Assembly: GCA_014529385.2 (NCBI GenBank) | Contig: CM043970.1 | Span: 64,276,996-64,340,995 of the forward strand | Reading direction: 5' to 3' | DNA: 64,000 bases | Source of the DNA: Adiantum capillus-veneris | Taxonomy: Eukaryota > Streptophyta > Polypodiopsida > Polypodiales > Pteridaceae | Part shown: piece by piece, positions 22,870 to 34,459 of the stretch | Numbering within the stretch: position 1 is the first letter of the stretch | How the letters are laid out: each line of letters starts with the position of its first letter | Notes under the pieces: generated by a model | Database searches by the model: none | Told to the model about the DNA's origin: nothing | The model's input: the letters and a program-made list of their open reading frames with translations, nothing else | Program-made: the position numbers and the translations under genes

Positions 22870-25107
22870 TGTCGGGGGATATGTGTTCGAAATATGAGCC
22901 AGGAAGGCGTCGGGCCTCTAGCTGTGAGAGGTGTGAAAGAGAGAGAACAAGAGACACTGACAACTATGGCAATCACCGTAATGATCAATAAATTGAGTAA
23001 AACTTTATCTACAAATTAATCGATAGCCAAGGCGGACTGTTATCAGCACCAACACTTGGATTAATTGGTAATTAGGAGTTTAAGCTCCCTTTACAGATTA
23101 ACCGGGCCGTTAACGACACTGGGCTCAATAAAATGATTAATTAAGCTTCAGACCGATGACGGTGATGATAATTCTCTCTTTCCATTTTATCTGCTTCAAC
23201 TGCCCTTGGATTCTGCAAGCTTCAATTTAAGTCCACTGTGTCAGTCATCATGCTCTAGTTATTATTGATTATCTTGTATCTGTGTGCTTTGCATTGGCTA
23301 ATTTCTACTCACAAATTTTGCCTTCTCCTCTAATCCACTTGCTTTGATTGCCTATGGTGCTCCACTTCAATCTTCTTGTTTCCTCATACCTTGCAAGCCT
23401 CAGAGTTGCTTTCCCTTCTCTCCGGCTCCTTGCTTATGCATGAGAGCAAGAAAAAGAGCGGCTTCTTACTTCCCTCTTCCCCTTGCTTATGCTCTAGAGC
23501 GGGAGAGAGCCCTTTGCTTTTGCCTCCCCTTCTCGAGAGAGAGACTCCACCCTCCCTTCTTGCTTTGCTAGCCAAGGACGAGAGAGAGAAAAAGAGATTG
23601 CCTTCTTTCCTTACTTTGGTAGCTGATGTCAAGAGAAAGAAAGAGCGAGCTTTCTCCCCGAATTCCTTTGCCTTCTTAGATTCCTTCCTTCCTGTCACAC
23701 ACCTTGCTTTGTTTCTCCAACATAAGAGGAAGAAAGTGCCCTTGCTTCGTGTTACTTTGGTAACTTAGGACAAGAGAGAGAGAGAGACTCTCTTACTTAC
23801 GAGAGAGAGAGAGATTGAGCCTTATCCCTTCCTTCCGAGCTCCCAGACTCTCTTCTCCCTTCTCCCCACAACACTCCTCACCTTGCTCGTTTCACCACCA
23901 ACCAAAACTCTGTCATGCAATAAAAAATCCTCTATAAATAGCCCGTTTCTCCCTTAGCAACAATAACGCCATCGTTGCTAGGGAGGCATAAAAGTCATCA
24001 CTTGTGACATGGTGTGGCGGATGTCAAGGCACACAAAACGCGACAGAAATGGCCCCAAATGTGGTTGCCCTACCGAGCTGAGCACATCACGTTTCTTGGT
24101 CGCGCTCATTGGAGCTTCCATGCGGCTACTATGTCTGCCTCAAGGCCTGCACCATTGCCTTCTCCTGGCTCGTTTCCCCTTTTCCTAGTCACACCCCATT
24201 TGGTTTAGGGTGGCCATACCTATTTTCCCTGGGCGGTCAAGTTATTTTTAATTTGGGCGGCCATTAGATGAGCCTTCGGGCAGCCTAGCCTAGGTTTCCC
24301 CTAGGTGTTAGGCGGCCAAGCCTTTTTGAAAGGGCGCCACATTTGACATGCATACTGGCAAGGAACCGCCAAGCTCAACAACTTCCTCCAGGATCCCCTA
24401 TCGAGCCTAGCATATCCCACAATCAATATGCTCCATGAGACGACATTTCGGACAAAGACCTCATCAAAAACATCGTTCTTTCATATGAGCACCATATTGG
24501 AACACATATCGGCTAAGGAATTTCCCATTACAGCTTTTAGCAAGCACACCGTCCAAAGGATTGCTTAGCACGGCTTTCACCTTTCAGAAGCACTTGACTG
24601 ACAATATCATCCGGATTCCAAAATTCATCCTGCTCAACTGACACCGGCCTTAAGCCATATTATCTCATGAACCCTGACTCGATCTAATGAGCCATTAATT
24701 CTTTCAGACTTCTCAAACTGCATAGAACGCATACAAACCCTGCTGAAGCTGTAAAATTCCTAGATGGCACACCAATCGAGCAAACCAGACTAGTACGGAA
24801 CCGGCCCCCATTAAATCTTTAACAGCCAATATCTTGGCAACCTGAACGCCGATCACTTATCTAAAAGATCCACGTGCTCCACAAAGTGAGCACTTCAAGA
24901 CCATGAATTCATTTCATTTTTGTCCCTCAGCTGTAGTTGCCCAATCTGGTACGGATCTGTAATTGGCTCAAACTTCCAACTGGCATAACTTTTCCACTGT
25001 AGCTCCAATCGACGAGCCGTAAAGACAGGCCGGTAGAGCACTTCAAGTACTACATTTCTAAATCATAATCTCTCATCTATGCTTACTTCAAGCATACTCC
25101 CCCAACA
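22870..25107 (+). repeat. 5' LTR of GAG-X
   Basis: TGTCGGGGGA at the left and CCCCCAACA at the right make a 9-10 bp imperfect terminal inverted repeat. The segment from about 23650 to 25098 recurs in direct orientation at about 30020-31590. It contains GA/CT-rich stretches and a TATA box followed by two CG-rich 60 bp blocks (GCGGCCTAGCC-type). The alternative is that the LTR once ended like 31765 and this copy lost about 170 bp. Confidence 0.7.
23933..23940 (+). promoter_or_regulatory. TATA box in 5' LTR of GAG-X
   Basis: TATAAATA in TCCTCTATAAATAGCCCG. The same 18 bases occur in the 3' copy at 30406-30413, so the box is conserved between LTRs. Confidence 0.6.
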
Positions 25108-25170
25108 TCTTTGGTTAACCCGAGGTGAAACGAGCCAGGGTGGGAGGTAAAGATTGAGAATTTAGAGTAG

Positions 25171-27132
25171 ATGATGAAGATGATTGCAAATTTAAGTGCA
25201 AACGGTTTTGATGATAAGTCAACAGTTCGAGATTTTTTGAAGATGCTTCAATTGGTTCAAGGATCTCTGCTTGAAATGGAGATCGTAAATAAGAAAAATC
25301 AAATGGATGAAGCTGATGCAACTTTAGATGCAATATACTACGAGAGGCGAATCTTTGATGGATACGATCCAGACGACTACATAGAGTGCTATGAGTTGGA
25401 AACCAAGGTAAGAGGGATACCAGAAGAGTTAATGATCAGATCTTTTGTAGTTAGTGAGTTCAAATTTGAAGGAGCAGATTCAAGAGGTTAGCAAAGCCTG
25501 CAATGACGACTGGGAATATTTCAAAGATGCTATTGTACAGGTAAGTTATGAGCATTATGAAAGCTATCAAGAACAGAGTTCAAGTCTACCAAACTATGCA
25601 AATATTTGAGGACAAGTATGATCAAAGTTAGAAGCTGTGATTGATGAGTGTATTGTACAAGATGCTACCTTCTTATAGGCTAATGATGAAGATATAGCTA
25701 AAGATGTGTATGAAAAGTTGGGTTTTGCAGATGTTGTGCATGAAGTAGAAGTCTTTGAGGATCAGGCTTTACAACTTTAGGATCACATGGTGAATTTTGC
25801 AAACAATCTACACATGTAGTTCAGGATACACAGGATGAATTTTGCAAAGAACCTATACATACAGTACAGGAGGAAAAGAAATCAGGGGATCAAAACAATG
25901 AAGTGGCTAAAGCTCAAGAAGAAATTGTGCAGATAAATGAGTGCAGCCATATTCAAGTAGACATGCAGGAAGATTCGATTTCAACTAAAATTTTTGCTAC
26001 TGACTCAGAATTAGAGCAAAATTAAAAAATTGGAAGAGATTCTACCATAGAGTTGATTGATTACACTGGTACAGATTCTACCATAGATTTGATTGATGAT
26101 ACAGATGTTATAGGTCAAAGCAAGGTTGCTGTTGAGAGCAGTAGGACCATGGATTTTGGTATACCAGATTTTTCAAATTTGAATATACCAGATTTTGAGG
26201 ACTTGGTTAAGCAAGAGTATGTGCTTGAAGATGTGCAAAATGTTGATTTAGAGGGCCTGCAGACTCCTTCATTGACAAGTTGTTGTGAAGCCAAGCTACC
26301 AAAGTGGAAAATTGATCTTGAATGTGATGATGATGATTCAGAGGGGGTGCAGACTCCTTCTTTGACAAGTTTTTGTGACCTAGAGCTACCGATCTAGCAA
26401 ACTGGTCCTGAATGTGCTAGTGATTTAGAAGGGGAGCAAACTTCTTCTCTATCAAGAATTTGTGACACAGGGCTCACACTATGGCAGAATGATCATGAAC
26501 TTGATGATGATGATTCAAAGGGGGTGCGTAGTGAAGTCCAATATCTTGATGTTGAATATGATTGGTTTCATTGTGCCGCTGATACAAACAAGGCAATAGA
26601 TGAAATTTTTTATGTGCATCCTGAACTTTGTGCTACAAAAGTGCAAAGATATCTGGATGAGGGTGAGAGACTTGAAGAGCAGTTTACAGCAGATGTATTT
26701 AGTATGCATGTCATATGTGGGAATCTTAGTTTACAGCAGCCTGAGATGTGCAAGATGGAGGAACCTTCTGAAGCAATGGACCTAGATCTTATGTGCTTAT
26801 TGGACAAAGCTTTGGAAGGGTTCTCAATTACAAATGCTAAGGATACCAATCAATCTAGATTCATGCATCAGCAAGTTTGTCCAGATGCAGCTGATGATGA
26901 ACTTATGCAGTTGTTGGATGATGCTCTACTTGATTTTGAGCCTCTACAAGATAGAGAATTTTTTTTTGATGCATCTTGCGAGCCTAATAAAGAGAGTTTT
27001 ACCAAAGACTTGATGTATTTAGATATGCATGATTGGGATTCCAATACTAGTGAGAGTGAAGGTGCACTGCCAATGCTTTTACCTGTGATTGATGATCGAC
27101 AATTGGATGAGCCAGTTGCACAAGGGATATGA
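25171..27132 (+). pseudogene. gag: GAG-X gag-like protein with acidic C-terminal region
   Basis: 25171-25491 has FDGYDPDDYIECYELETKVR and GIPEELMIRSFVVSEF; after a one-base shift near 25470 the reading KEQIQEVSKACNDDWEYFKD follows. This F-D-G-x-D-P...W-x-x-F-K pattern is that of a retrotransposon capsid. No protease, RT or integrase motif follows. Instead, 26053-26397 and 26524-27132, in the original frame, encode very acidic sequence (DLIDDTD, LECDDDDSEG, DELMQLLDDALLDFE) with 90 bp repeats. Several stops interrupt 25490-26050. The function of the acidic part is unknown. Confidence 0.6.
26251..26530 (+). repeat. 90 bp coding repeats in GAG-X acidic region
   Basis: GAGGGxxTGCAGACTCCTTC-type units start near 26251 and 26341, with weaker ones near 26431 and 26518, encoding EGxQTPSLTS followed by a Cys-containing stretch. 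Decay increases to the right. Confidence 0.7.
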
Positions 27133-27189
27133 AAGTATCTAGTAATACCTGATGCTATATGAGATCTGATGTTACCTTATGATGTAGGG

Positions 27190-28002
27190 ATTTTGAGCTA
27201 TCTTTTGACCCAGGAGGTGATAGATATATGCATGGTCCGGGGAAATTGACTTATATGCCATATGATCCAGGCAGTTTGCATGAAGATTTGTATGTTACTA
27301 ATTTATGTTTATGCTTTATTGACTGGAAATTCTTGTATATTCCCAATGATCCTGGAGGATGGTGCAAATTTTTTAAAGGAATGCTCACAGTGGGTCAAAT
27401 GATTAGTTTCCCATTTGATCCCGGGGGCTACTAAAGTGCTAGTTGCAGATTTAAAGAGTACCAGTTATCTGTTGTAGCAGGTTGCATGGTACAAGGTTTT
27501 GTTTCCTAGATTATGCTAAGTCAGAAGAATTTTTGGTTATGTGTTCAATAAGATTACATGGCTGGCTTCCAGTTGACTTCTTTGGACAATTGGTGAAATA
27601 TCTTCACATCTTTTGAGTTGGTTATGCTACCAGAACTTGAGGTAAAGGACTTGACGTCCATTCGCAAATAGAGTAAGGCATACTTGAGCTTGATAGGGTT
27701 CCCTAAAGTGAGCTTAATGGTCAAGCCGTGTGCATCATTAACTGGAGCACTTGAGTCTGGCGGGGTTCACTAAACAGTTTTCCATAATTGAATGCTTTGG
27801 AGATACGATCGATACTGTTTAAAGATTTTTAATGCGCAGCTACCTAATGATTAAGCTAGAACATTGATGATAGGGTATAAGCCTTATATTATTTTTCATA
27901 TGTTTACCAATTAAGTGAGTCTGATGATGGCAAAGAGCTTAAGGTACTTGTAGTAGATGAAGATTGAAGTGCAGTTGGCACAGATCGGAGGCTGCGCAGG
28001 TT
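27190..28002 (+). other. GAG-X 3' internal region with repeated DPG motif
   Basis: 27190-27434 is open in one frame and carries four D-P-G motifs (FDPGG, YDPGS, NDPGG, FDPGG) spaced 47-89 bp. The 27435-28002 stretch shows no supportable ORF or other signal. Confidence 0.4.
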
Positions 28003-28015
28003 CAGAGGGGGTGGA
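28003..28015 (+). promoter_or_regulatory. Polypurine tract of GAG-X
   Basis: CAGAGGGGGTGGA sits immediately before a TGTC that begins the 3' LTR structure. Confidence 0.6.
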
Positions 28016-28180
28016 TGTCATGCAGCTCCGCTCCCATGCTAAGAAAGATGACAAAAAAATTCACATCAAGCTTATTTGAAGCTTACCCTAATTAATGGAC
28101 AGTGTTCAGTGCTTGCTAACAAGATAGTTTACGATTAATGTATGCTAGACGCGTCTTTAAAGGGCCAACAGATGCCTTAA

Positions 28181-29520
28181 GACTAGGTTGGTAACCTAAC
28201 AGGACATAAAAGTGTCCTTTCAGGGTTTTGAAAAAAACCTCCAAAACCATAGTAGATCCACTCATTTTGTAAAATCCTTTCATGAGGTTATAGTTCAAGG
28301 CCTACTAAACATGGAAAAAGTAAGAAACTTGTAAAATTTCTCATCTTTTGGTCACACCAAGCCTCCAAAGTTGATGGACCAGTGAACTTTCATCAAAACA
28401 GTCATTTTCTTACGTTTTGTTGCATAAAAATAAGATTAGGGATTTTTGTAGGACTTGAGATAAATTCCCTAGTTAACTTCAATGGGTTGGTGATCTAAAC
28501 ATATGATTGCTTCTCACTCACTATTTTTTGTTTTGCCAAAATAAATAGGTACAAAAAAGTTGCATTTTTACCATTCTGCAAACCTATCATCAAAGTTTCT
28601 ATAGCCACGCTCAATACAAATAATATATGCATGTTTTCTTAGTTCCCTATTGTCCTTTATGTTCATAAGGAGCCATGGATCATGTCAAAAGAATAATACA
28701 TCTCTTGCCAAGGGGAATCTTGGGGACAAAGATGAAGTGTTAAATACAGCAAACATGAAAAAACTGGGTTGAACATTATGAGTTGTAGAATCCCATAGAA
28801 ACTATTCAATATCTAGCCAAGTTTGATCCTTATGACTAGATATGGTTACTACCTACAAAATGCATGTAGTTTTCACAAGAAACTAACAATATTGAAAAAG
28901 CTATACTTGATATACTAGAATGTTTCGTTTTCTTCCATAATTGAAAAAATCAACCATCTTTGTGTACTATGCAAAATACGGTATTAGGTGCCCCAAAACT
29001 CAAGGAATGTTAGCTTTATGTTACAATATGCGACATAGAAAATCAAAAATGAATTTGGATATCATGAAATCCACCAAAAAAATCATAGAAGAGCTAAAAT
29101 TGGCTAAAAAACAGGATTTGACAATTTTTGTAATTTGGTTATAACTTACAACTTTAATATTTATTTCTCCCTAGAAGCATCAGGACATGTTGAGGACTAC
29201 TAAAGATAGTTCTCTAGCATTATAGACCTCACAAACATGAATTCTAGAGTGGTATAGTTGCAAAAAGTTAAAAAAAGCCAAAAACAGGACCCGTTTTTTC
29301 ACACAGTTTAGGTTGTGAAATGTTGTGCAAGGACAATGTTAAAGATGGAATTGATATTCCAAAAAAATGTCGAGGTTTTTTCAGCTCATGAGACAACTTT
29401 CTAGATAGATAGCACCTCAAAATCCATTTTGAAACTCTTGACATAATTCAAGGAAAATGGTCACTTCACAAGACATAAAAGTGTCCTAGGACATAAAAGT
29501 GTCCCATTACCAACCTAGTG
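28181..29520 (+). mobile_element. TTAA-flanked 1.34 kb non-autonomous DNA element, copy 2
   Basis: Flanked by TTAA at 28177-28180 and 29521-29524. The other arm of the GAG-X inverted repeat preserves the empty site (complement of 31597-31620 reads GATGCCTTAATGATGC with one TTAA), so both boundaries and the TTAA duplication are directly visible. The ends are GACTAGGTTGGTAAC and its near complement. Inside are GGACATAAAAGTGTCC blocks. No coding capacity is seen. Confidence 0.92.
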
Positions 29521-30136
29521 TTAATGATGCTAAAAAGGAGTATGCTTGAAGTGAGAACAGATGAGCGATTATGATTTAGAATTTTAGTGCTTGAAGTGCT
29601 CTACCGGCCTGTCTTTACGACTCGTCGATTGGAGCTACAGTGCAAAAGTTATGGCAGTTTGAAGTTTGAGTCAATTGCAGATCTGTACCAAATTGGGTAA
29701 CTACAGCTGAGGGGACAGAAATGAAATGAATGCATGGGCCTAAATTTCTCACTTTGTGAAGTGCATCGGTCTTTTTAGACTAGTGATCGGAGTTTCGGTT
29801 GCCAAGATATTGGCCGTTAAAGATTCATTGGGGGTCGGTTTTGTACCGGTCTGATCTGCTTGATCGATGTGCCATCTGGGAATTTTACAGCCTCAGCAGG
29901 GTTTGTATGCGTTCTATGCAGTTTGAGAAGTCTAAAGAAATTAACGACTCGTCAGACCGAGTCTGGGTTCATGAGATAATATGGATTAAGGCTTGTGTCA
30001 GCTGCCGGCACAGCTTTATCCGCGAACTCCCCGACCTACTTAGATTCCTTCCTTCCCTTCACACACCTTGCTTCGTTTCTCCAACATAAGAGCGAGAGAG
30101 TGCCATTGCTTCGTGATGCTTTGGTAGCCGAGGAGG

Positions 30137-30251
<115 letters not shown>

Positions 30252-30405
30252 CTCTCTTACTTATGAGAGAGAGAGATCGTGCCTTCGTTCTTCCTTCTGA
30301 GATCCCGGACTCTCTTCTCCCTTCTCCGTCACAACTCCCCACAACACTCCTCACCTTGCTCGTTTCACCACCAACAAAACTCTCTTCATGCAATAAAAAA
30401 TCCTC

Positions 30406-30413
30406 TATAAATA
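30406..30413 (+). promoter_or_regulatory. TATA box in 3' LTR of GAG-X
   Basis: TATAAATA, identical with flanks to the box at 23933. Confidence 0.55.
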
Positions 30414-31765
30414 GCCCGTTTCTCCCTTAGCAACGACGGTGCTATCATTGCTAGGGAGGCATAAAAGTCGTCGCTTGTGACATGGCATGGCGGATGTCGA
30501 CGCACACAAAACGCGATAGAAATGGCCCCAAATGTGATCTCCCTACCGAGCTGAGCACATCACGTTTCTTGGTCGCGCTCATTGGAGCTTCCATGTGACC
30601 GCTATGTCCACCTCAAGGACTACACCATTGCCTACTCCTAGCTCGTTTTCCCTTTTCCTATTCACACCCCATTTGGTTTAGGGTGGCCATACCTATTTTC
30701 CCTCGGTGGTCAAGTTCCTTTTAATCTGGGTGGCCATTAGATGAGCCTTTGGGCGGCCTAGCCTAGGTTGCCCTTGGGCATTGGGCGGCCAAGCCTTTTT
30801 GTAAGGGCACCACAAATGACATGCATACCGGCAAGGAACCACCAAGCTCAACATCTTCCTCCAGCATCCCCTATCAAGCCTGGCGTATCCCACAATCAAT
30901 ACGCTCCATGAGACGACATTTCAGACAAAGACCTCATCAAAAACATCGTTCTTTTGTATGAGCACCATATTTGGAACACATATCTGCTAAGAAATTTCCC
31001 ATTACGGCATTTAGCAAGTACACCAGCCAAAGAATTTCTCAACACGGCTTTCACCTTTCAGCAGCACTTGACTGACAATATCATCCGGATTCCAAAATTT
31101 ATCCTTCTCAGCTGTGCCGGCAGCTGACACCGAACTTAAGCCATATTATCTCATGAACTCGGACTCGGTCTGACGAGCCGTTAATTTCTTTAGACTTCTC
31201 AAACTGCATAGAATGCATACAAACCTTGCTGAGGCTGTAAAATTCCCAGATGGCACACCGATCGAGCAGACCAGAATGGTACGGAACCGGCCCCTGCTGA
31301 ATCTTTAGCAGCCAATATCTTGGCAACCAAAACTCTGATCACTGATCCGAAAAGACGGATGCACTCCACAAAGTGAGCACTACGGACCCATGCATTCATT
31401 TCATTTATGTCCCCTTAGCTGTAGTTGCCCAATCCAGCACCGATCTACAATTGACTCAAACTTCAAATTGCCATAACTTTTGCATTGTAGCTCCAATCGA
31501 CAAGCCATAAAGACATGCCGGTAGAGCACTTCAAGCACTACAGGTCTAAATCATAATCTCTCATCTATGCTCACTTCAAGCATACTCCTTTTTAGCATCA
31601 TTAAGGCATCTGTTGGCCCTTTAAAGCCGTATCTGGCATACATAAATCATTAACTAGCTTGTTAGCAAGCAATGAACACTGTCCATTAATCAGGGAAAGC
31701 TTCAAATAAGCTTGATGTGCATTTTTTTGGCATCTTTCTTAGCATGGTAGCGGAGCTGCACGACA

Positions 31766-32699
31766 CTGCAATGTTTTGCTATTAAAAAAAAAACATAATC
31801 TTGATTTGTTAGCTTGTAAATTAGGATTTCCAACAATCTTAATGAGGGGTCTCCAACCTATAATATAGGGTCCTCTCCTTCTTGTAGATCATCTCCAAGC
31901 TCTTACAAGCATCCCAATACTCTATACGCAAGGAGATATTTAGGTGTAGTCATCATCTTGTGAGCTTCATAATTGGTGTGAGAGAAGCTTTGATGCTAAC
32001 ACATTGCAAAGTGAGAGAGTGTGATTTCCCTATCTCAAACCACTATTGTACATGCTCTTCCACTATCCAAACTTGAGGTTTTGGTGCTTCAAATGCGTGT
32101 CTTGGTTCTAGAATTGTCGTCCTTTCACTTGTGCTGTGTGATTTGGTGAATGCTAGGTGACTACTAGTATCTTTTAAGTTCCATCATTTGAGCTCGTTTG
32201 AGAAAGTTGTTAGTGTGTTTTCATTGCCAAGTTTCTTGTTCATTGTAAGAGGGTTTTGTGGTGAGAGGTCTCCCACACCCTAAGATACTGTGTTTGCGCT
32301 AGCAATGTTTACCATTCACTAATTTTTGGTTTAGTTTATGCAAGCTCTGTGTAGTAGTGTGATAGTATACAACTTTACCTTGCAAGTTGTCAATCGGGTA
32401 TTTGCACAGACTTCATTGATCTCTCTCTTTCTTCCCTTTTCTCTGGCTTTCTCTTTCTCCATTTGGTATTGGTCTTGGTGTGAGATTTCATGTGTGTGTT
32501 TTTGTTGCACCTCTTCTTGGTTGTGGAAAAATCTCTCTAGCATCCTAGTTTGAATCCCATATCTAGGTGGTGCCCCTTCACTTGTTTGGTTGTGGATTTG
32601 TTGTTTTTGTTTCTTGCTTGTGGTTGCCCCAACCCAATTGAGTAGCACGGGAGCCTTGAGGGGTGTCGCCTCTCTTGTTACCTGCCCTGGCTCACCTCA
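31766..32699 (+). repeat. LTR-C, 3' part
   Basis: Resumes LTR-A homology after GAG-X (AATGTTTTG..., GTTAGCTTGTAAATTAGGAT) and runs to GCTCACCTCA. It includes CTAGGTGGTGCCCC (32563-32576). The following bases (ATAGATAGC) show no target duplication with 9500-9504. Confidence 0.87.
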
Positions 32700-33252
32700 A
32701 TAGATAGCAGTAAGGTTTTCTTTTTATAGTATGTCTTAGGAGATGACGTGAGTACGTCAATTTTGTAACTATTTGGCCAACAATGTATTTTTCTAATAAT
32801 GACAATTGTGTTGTAAGTAGTACAGTTTGGTCAAAGTTTAACAATCAAGTGATTTTGCCTATGATATGTACAATTTTGTCAGTGTATTACTTTTGTCAAT
32901 TCACTTTTACCGGTATACTTTTTTCCAATTTTCATCTTATTCTTGGGAACTTTATGTTCAATATGGTTGATGTGGTGGCAGGGTAATGTATGCCCTACCA
33001 CCAAAAGATTTATTATCGAGCATTGCTATTTTTGGACCTGCAACGTCTCTATATGCATCACTAAATTGGAAACTAGAGAGTCTCTATTTGCATCTCTATA
33101 TGCTTCACTATATAGCATCGTATATAGAGATGCATATAGCGACGTAGATAGTGACGTTCTCTTTGTGACGTGTATAGTGACATCAGGGAAAAAATATCCG
33201 TGTGTATTTTCATTGCTAAAGACGTCATAAGTGTGAAGAACATCTTGTAGTG
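32700..33252 (-). mobile_element. Possible CACTA-type terminus with subterminal repeats
   Basis: Complement of 33233-33252 reads CACTACAAGATGTTCTTCAC, matching the CACTACAAGA end at 50812. Inward from it are repeats of the GACGT/TATAGTGACGT and CTCTATATGCAT type (33020-33240), like the subterminal motifs of CACTA elements. No partner terminus was found and 32700-33000 holds nothing recognisable, so the left limit is arbitrary. Confidence 0.45.
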
Positions 33253-33390
33253 CTCATCTTTGGACAGAAGTGGAAAAAAATTTGGAAAAAATAGGGCTGA
33301 TGGTTCCGCAATAGATAATTCCTTCAAAAACATCAAATAATCAAACACTAAAGCAGATTAAATCCGAACATGTGCCAATAATTAAATCAG

Positions 33391-34022
33391 GAGACTATTG
33401 TGAGGGAGAAGAAGGAAACACTATGTTATTTATGGAATACAAAGGAGAAAAGACAGTTGCGATATTAGATAATGGGACTGGAATTTCCATAGCAACCAAG
33501 GGGATGTGGGAAAAATAGGGAAAGCCTGCTCTAAGGAAAACCTGAATGAAACTACAACTAGTGGATGGATACATGGAGAGACTGATTAGTATATCAGAAA
33601 AAATCATTGTATCCTCTTATGAAATTGCGTATGAACACACCTTTGCTATGAAGAATTTTGAGAAGAGTAGCAGTTTGGATATCATATTGGGTGGACCATT
33701 CATGCGTCAGCTCAAAATCGTAAAAGACTGGGGCTATAACTATATCTACATAAGACAAAAGGAGGTCACTACGAAGATCGGTGTCAAAGATCATAGTTAT
33801 AGAGATGTCGAGCGAACCCGTGGGAAAGAGTTAAACTCCACAACCGAGCAAGAAGGGGTGATACCTCCATGGTTGCAAAGCAAAGCACATATTAGGGTGT
33901 GTGGAGCTTCAGAGTTTGGAAGTTTGAGAAAAGAAGATTGCATTCTCGACCGACCAGCAAGGAATAAGTCATATGTACCATATCCTTTTCCGAAAGAGAT
34001 GTTTGAAACATTTGGATGGTAG
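33391..34022 (+). pseudogene. pol: Aspartic protease, Gyp-3
   Basis: One frame reads GDYCEGEEGNTMLFMEYKGE, then VAILDNGTGISIATKGMW, with catalytic Asp at 33468 in D-N-G-T (family D-S/T-G-A). TAG (about 33517) and TGA (33543) interrupt, then the 33546-34022 ORF ends the domain at DIILGGPFMRQLKIV. A tail follows with VIPPWLQSKAHIRV and a TAG at 34020. The canonical position is upstream of RT; a second protease-like domain occurs at 38177. Confidence 0.75.
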
Positions 34023-34459
34023 CAAATACTGGCCACCCTTGATATGTGTGTAAATGAGGTGACACTAACCAAATCTATGATGAGCAAGAATATGATATAG
34101 CTCCATTCCAGACGAGCAAGGATATGATATGATAACCAAATCTCGGATGAGCAAGGATATGATATAGTTCCATTCTAGATGATGAGCCTTATCTTGAATT
34201 TAAAATTGAGATCTGAAGAACCTGACGTGGAGGGAGTTATAGAGTGTAGACGCATAGTGGATGAGATCTCTTTAAGAGACCTTAGTGAAAACTATGAGGA
34301 AGTATCCCAAGACTCCCAGGACAACCCTTTGGAGGAAGACATGGAAGATGAGCGCTCTAGTAGCTATGATAAAGACATCAAACTCAAGGACCAACAAGCT
34401 ATTTTTTACAATTTTCCCAACCAAAAACCACAAGACAACAGAGATACCAAGAAAGATGT
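34023..34459 (+). other. Linker of Gyp-3 with short tandem repeats
   Basis: 34075-34180 contains three degenerate copies of GATGAGCAAGGATATGATATAG. The rest is an acidic coding remnant (EEPDVEGVIECRRIVDE, EEDMEDERSSSYDKD) in the 34179-34463 ORF. No domain is recognised. Confidence 0.5.

Noticed and set aside
23376-23768. 130-codon basic protein in the GAG-X LTR
   Set aside because: The overlapping ORFs on both strands arise from GA/CT-rich LTR sequence and are not conserved in the 3' LTR copy.
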